Below, piece by piece: positions 4,515 through 5,545 of a stretch of DNA of 5,545 bases (positions are counted from its first letter, which is position 1; each line of letters opens with the position of its first letter). Under the pieces are notes generated by a model. That model had not been told where the DNA came from. It did not search any database and worked only from the letters and a program-made list of their open reading frames with translations. This DNA is from Chlamydiota bacterium (GTDB lineage: Bacteria; Auribacterota; UBA3054; B51-G9), in NCBI GenBank assembly GCA_030596365.1, contig JAUVKG010000208.1:1-5545 (forward strand). The letters are read 5' to 3'. The position numbers and the translations under genes were made by a program.

Positions 4515-5545
4515 TTAATAAAATTTAATATAATCGATGCCAACAATATATTTTTTAATTGCTTTCGGATTAGCGCCTGTAATTTTAATTTTTAAAATAT
4601 TTTTCCCTTTTTTAAGTTTAACTTTACCTAATCTGATTTTTCCGGGTGCTACAACTGTAGGGTAATAACAATCCATTTCATTACCAATTTTTGCTCCGTT
4701 AAAATAAAGTTGGATTATAGCGTAATCATTCGCTCTTGTAAATTGCGCGGATAAATTTGTAGTTGTATTTTCCAAACTGTTAATTTCAAATTCTATAAAA
4801 TCACCAACACCGGCATTTGCCCACCAAAATTGGGAGTCATCACTCCAAACGTTACCGGGTTTGACCATATCTTGAGTTCCTGTTATTCCATTTGAAATAG
4901 TTTTTATGGATAAAGATTCACCTTCGATAGCATTTTTTTCTTTAAAAATTTTAATGCTGGTATAATAACCTAACCGATCCTTTAAAGGTGTTTTTTTAAT
5001 TTTATCAGCGCCGTTTTTCGAGAGATACCAGTATGCAACACAGTCATAAAAAGTTGATCTTGCATTTTCATAATATTTTTCTATGTATGCGTCAAAACTT
5101 TTTTGAAAAGGAATGTTGTCGCCTATATGCCACCTGTTATTAGAAATATGCCCGCGATTATTTTGGTTGAGTGGTTGCGAATGAAAAGGCGCGGAAAATA
5201 CTATTGGAGCACACCACGCATATCCAAAATAATCTTCCGAACCGGTACCGATTGAGGAAGGGAATTTTTCACCGTCAACAAAAAACTTTTCATCTCCTTC
5301 GCCCCACCAACCTCCTTTAGCGTCCCAAACATGGAGTGCGAATCCAACGAATCTACCTTTACCTTCAGCCTCCAAAATTTCCCAATCTATCGGCCGGTCT
5401 TTATAAGTTTTAAGATCCCTATGCCATTTCGCGTGAAAATATCCAAGATTATTAAAAGAAGTTTTTATTGGCGCGCTTTCGACTATTAAAGAAATCTTCT
5501 GTGGTTTGTCAGATTCATTTTTAATAGTAATTTTCGCATTCTTTT
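4515..5545 (-). CDS. GH172 (DUF2961) family protein with C-terminal beta-sandwich, 5' end beyond the window
   Basis: The frame is open from the right edge to the TAA at 4515-4517, giving 342 visible residues. A TTG at 5373-5375 could be mistaken for the start, but upstream codons in frame encode family sequence (NNLGYFHAKWHRD and RPIDWEILEAEGKGRFVG), so the gene continues off the edge. The visible GH172 half includes WWGEGDEKFFVDG and GTGSEDYFG, placing the likely catalytic pair at visible residues 82 and 103, exactly 21 apart. After residue ~195 comes a beta-sandwich resembling carbohydrate-binding modules: WSDDSQFWWANAGVGDFIEF, then NDYAIIQLYFNGAKIG and a final GIDYIKFY. Such a module is commonly fused to DUF2961 proteins and probably binds glycan. 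The gene is very A/T-rich. Signal peptide and N-terminal domain cannot be seen. Confidence 0.87.
   Translation of the reverse strand, partial: KNAKITIKNESDKPQKISLIVESAPIKTSFNNLGYFHAKWHRDLKTYKDRPIDWEILEAEGKGRFVGFALHVWDAKGGWWGEGDEKFFVDGEKFPSSIGTGSEDYFGYAWCAPIVFSAPFHSQPLNQNNRGHISNNRWHIGDNIPFQKSFDAYIEKYYENARSTFYDCVAYWYLSKNGADKIKKTPLKDRLGYYTSIKIFKEKNAIEGESLSIKTISNGITGTQDMVKPGNVWSDDSQFWWANAGVGDFIEFEINSLENTTTNLSAQFTRANDYAIIQLYFNGAKIGNEMDCYYPTVVAPGKIRLGKVKLKKGKNILKIKITGANPKAIKKYIVGIDYIKFY

Noticed and set aside
5373..5375. TTG as the start of the right-hand GH172 gene
   Set aside because: The frame continues upstream with typical family residues to the window edge, so the gene is truncated by the window and the TTG is an internal Leu codon.

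Overview
This 5.5 kb window comes from a bacterium that degrades plant cell-wall polysaccharides. Every gene I can support lies on the minus strand. In transcription order (right to left) they are: a 5'-truncated GH172/DUF2961 family protein with a C-terminal beta-sandwich (4515 to the right edge); a second, complete GH172/DUF2961 protein with a signal peptide (3107-4324); a cupin-type AraC-family regulator (2041-2955); an SGNH-hydrolase resembling CE12 rhamnogalacturonan acetylesterases (636-1328); and the first ~200 residues of a probable PL22 oligogalacturonate lyase (1-608, running off the left edge). Together they read as a small pectin/rhamnogalacturonan and furanoside utilisation locus with its own regulator.

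The organism cannot be fixed from this sequence. Exported enzymes suggest a Gram-negative saccharolytic bacterium. Several starts have little or no Shine-Dalgarno signal. The best promoters look like ordinary sigma-70 (TTGACA with TAAAAT or TATAAT), not the TTTG/TAnnTTTG type of Bacteroidota, and no SusC/SusD pair is visible. A PVC-type lineage (for example Lentisphaerota) is possible but is only a guess. Base composition is uneven: the lyase gene is near 45-50% G+C in the stretches I counted, while parts of the right-hand GH172 gene are near 25-35%.

The most unusual part is the 712-bp gap between the AraC gene and the acetylesterase gene (1329-2040). It holds two copies, 442 bp apart, of the same promoter architecture: a ~49-bp block about 82% identical, ending in a -35 box, with an identical TATAAT 17 bp further on. 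The left copy (A) faces the acetylesterase/lyase pair. The right copy (B) faces no protein gene. It faces four consecutive hairpins, the last followed by a T-rich tract as in an intrinsic terminator. The two GC-rich hairpins share an identical 12-nt loop but have different stems, including one compensatory base-pair change. The simplest reading is a ~160-nt small RNA whose promoter and presumed activator site are shared with the acetylesterase operon, possibly under the adjacent AraC regulator. The rest of the gap holds an unexplained G+C-rich island (about 1505-1670) and two short hairpins just after the AraC stop codon.

Proposed flow: the AraC protein, made from its own good promoter at 3002-3030, senses a pectin- or furanoside-derived ligand through its cupin domain and activates promoters A and B. 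The esterase deacetylates rhamnogalacturonan, the lyase finishes oligogalacturonides, and the two GH172 proteins release furanosyl units from side chains or other glycans. The regulatory links are inference.
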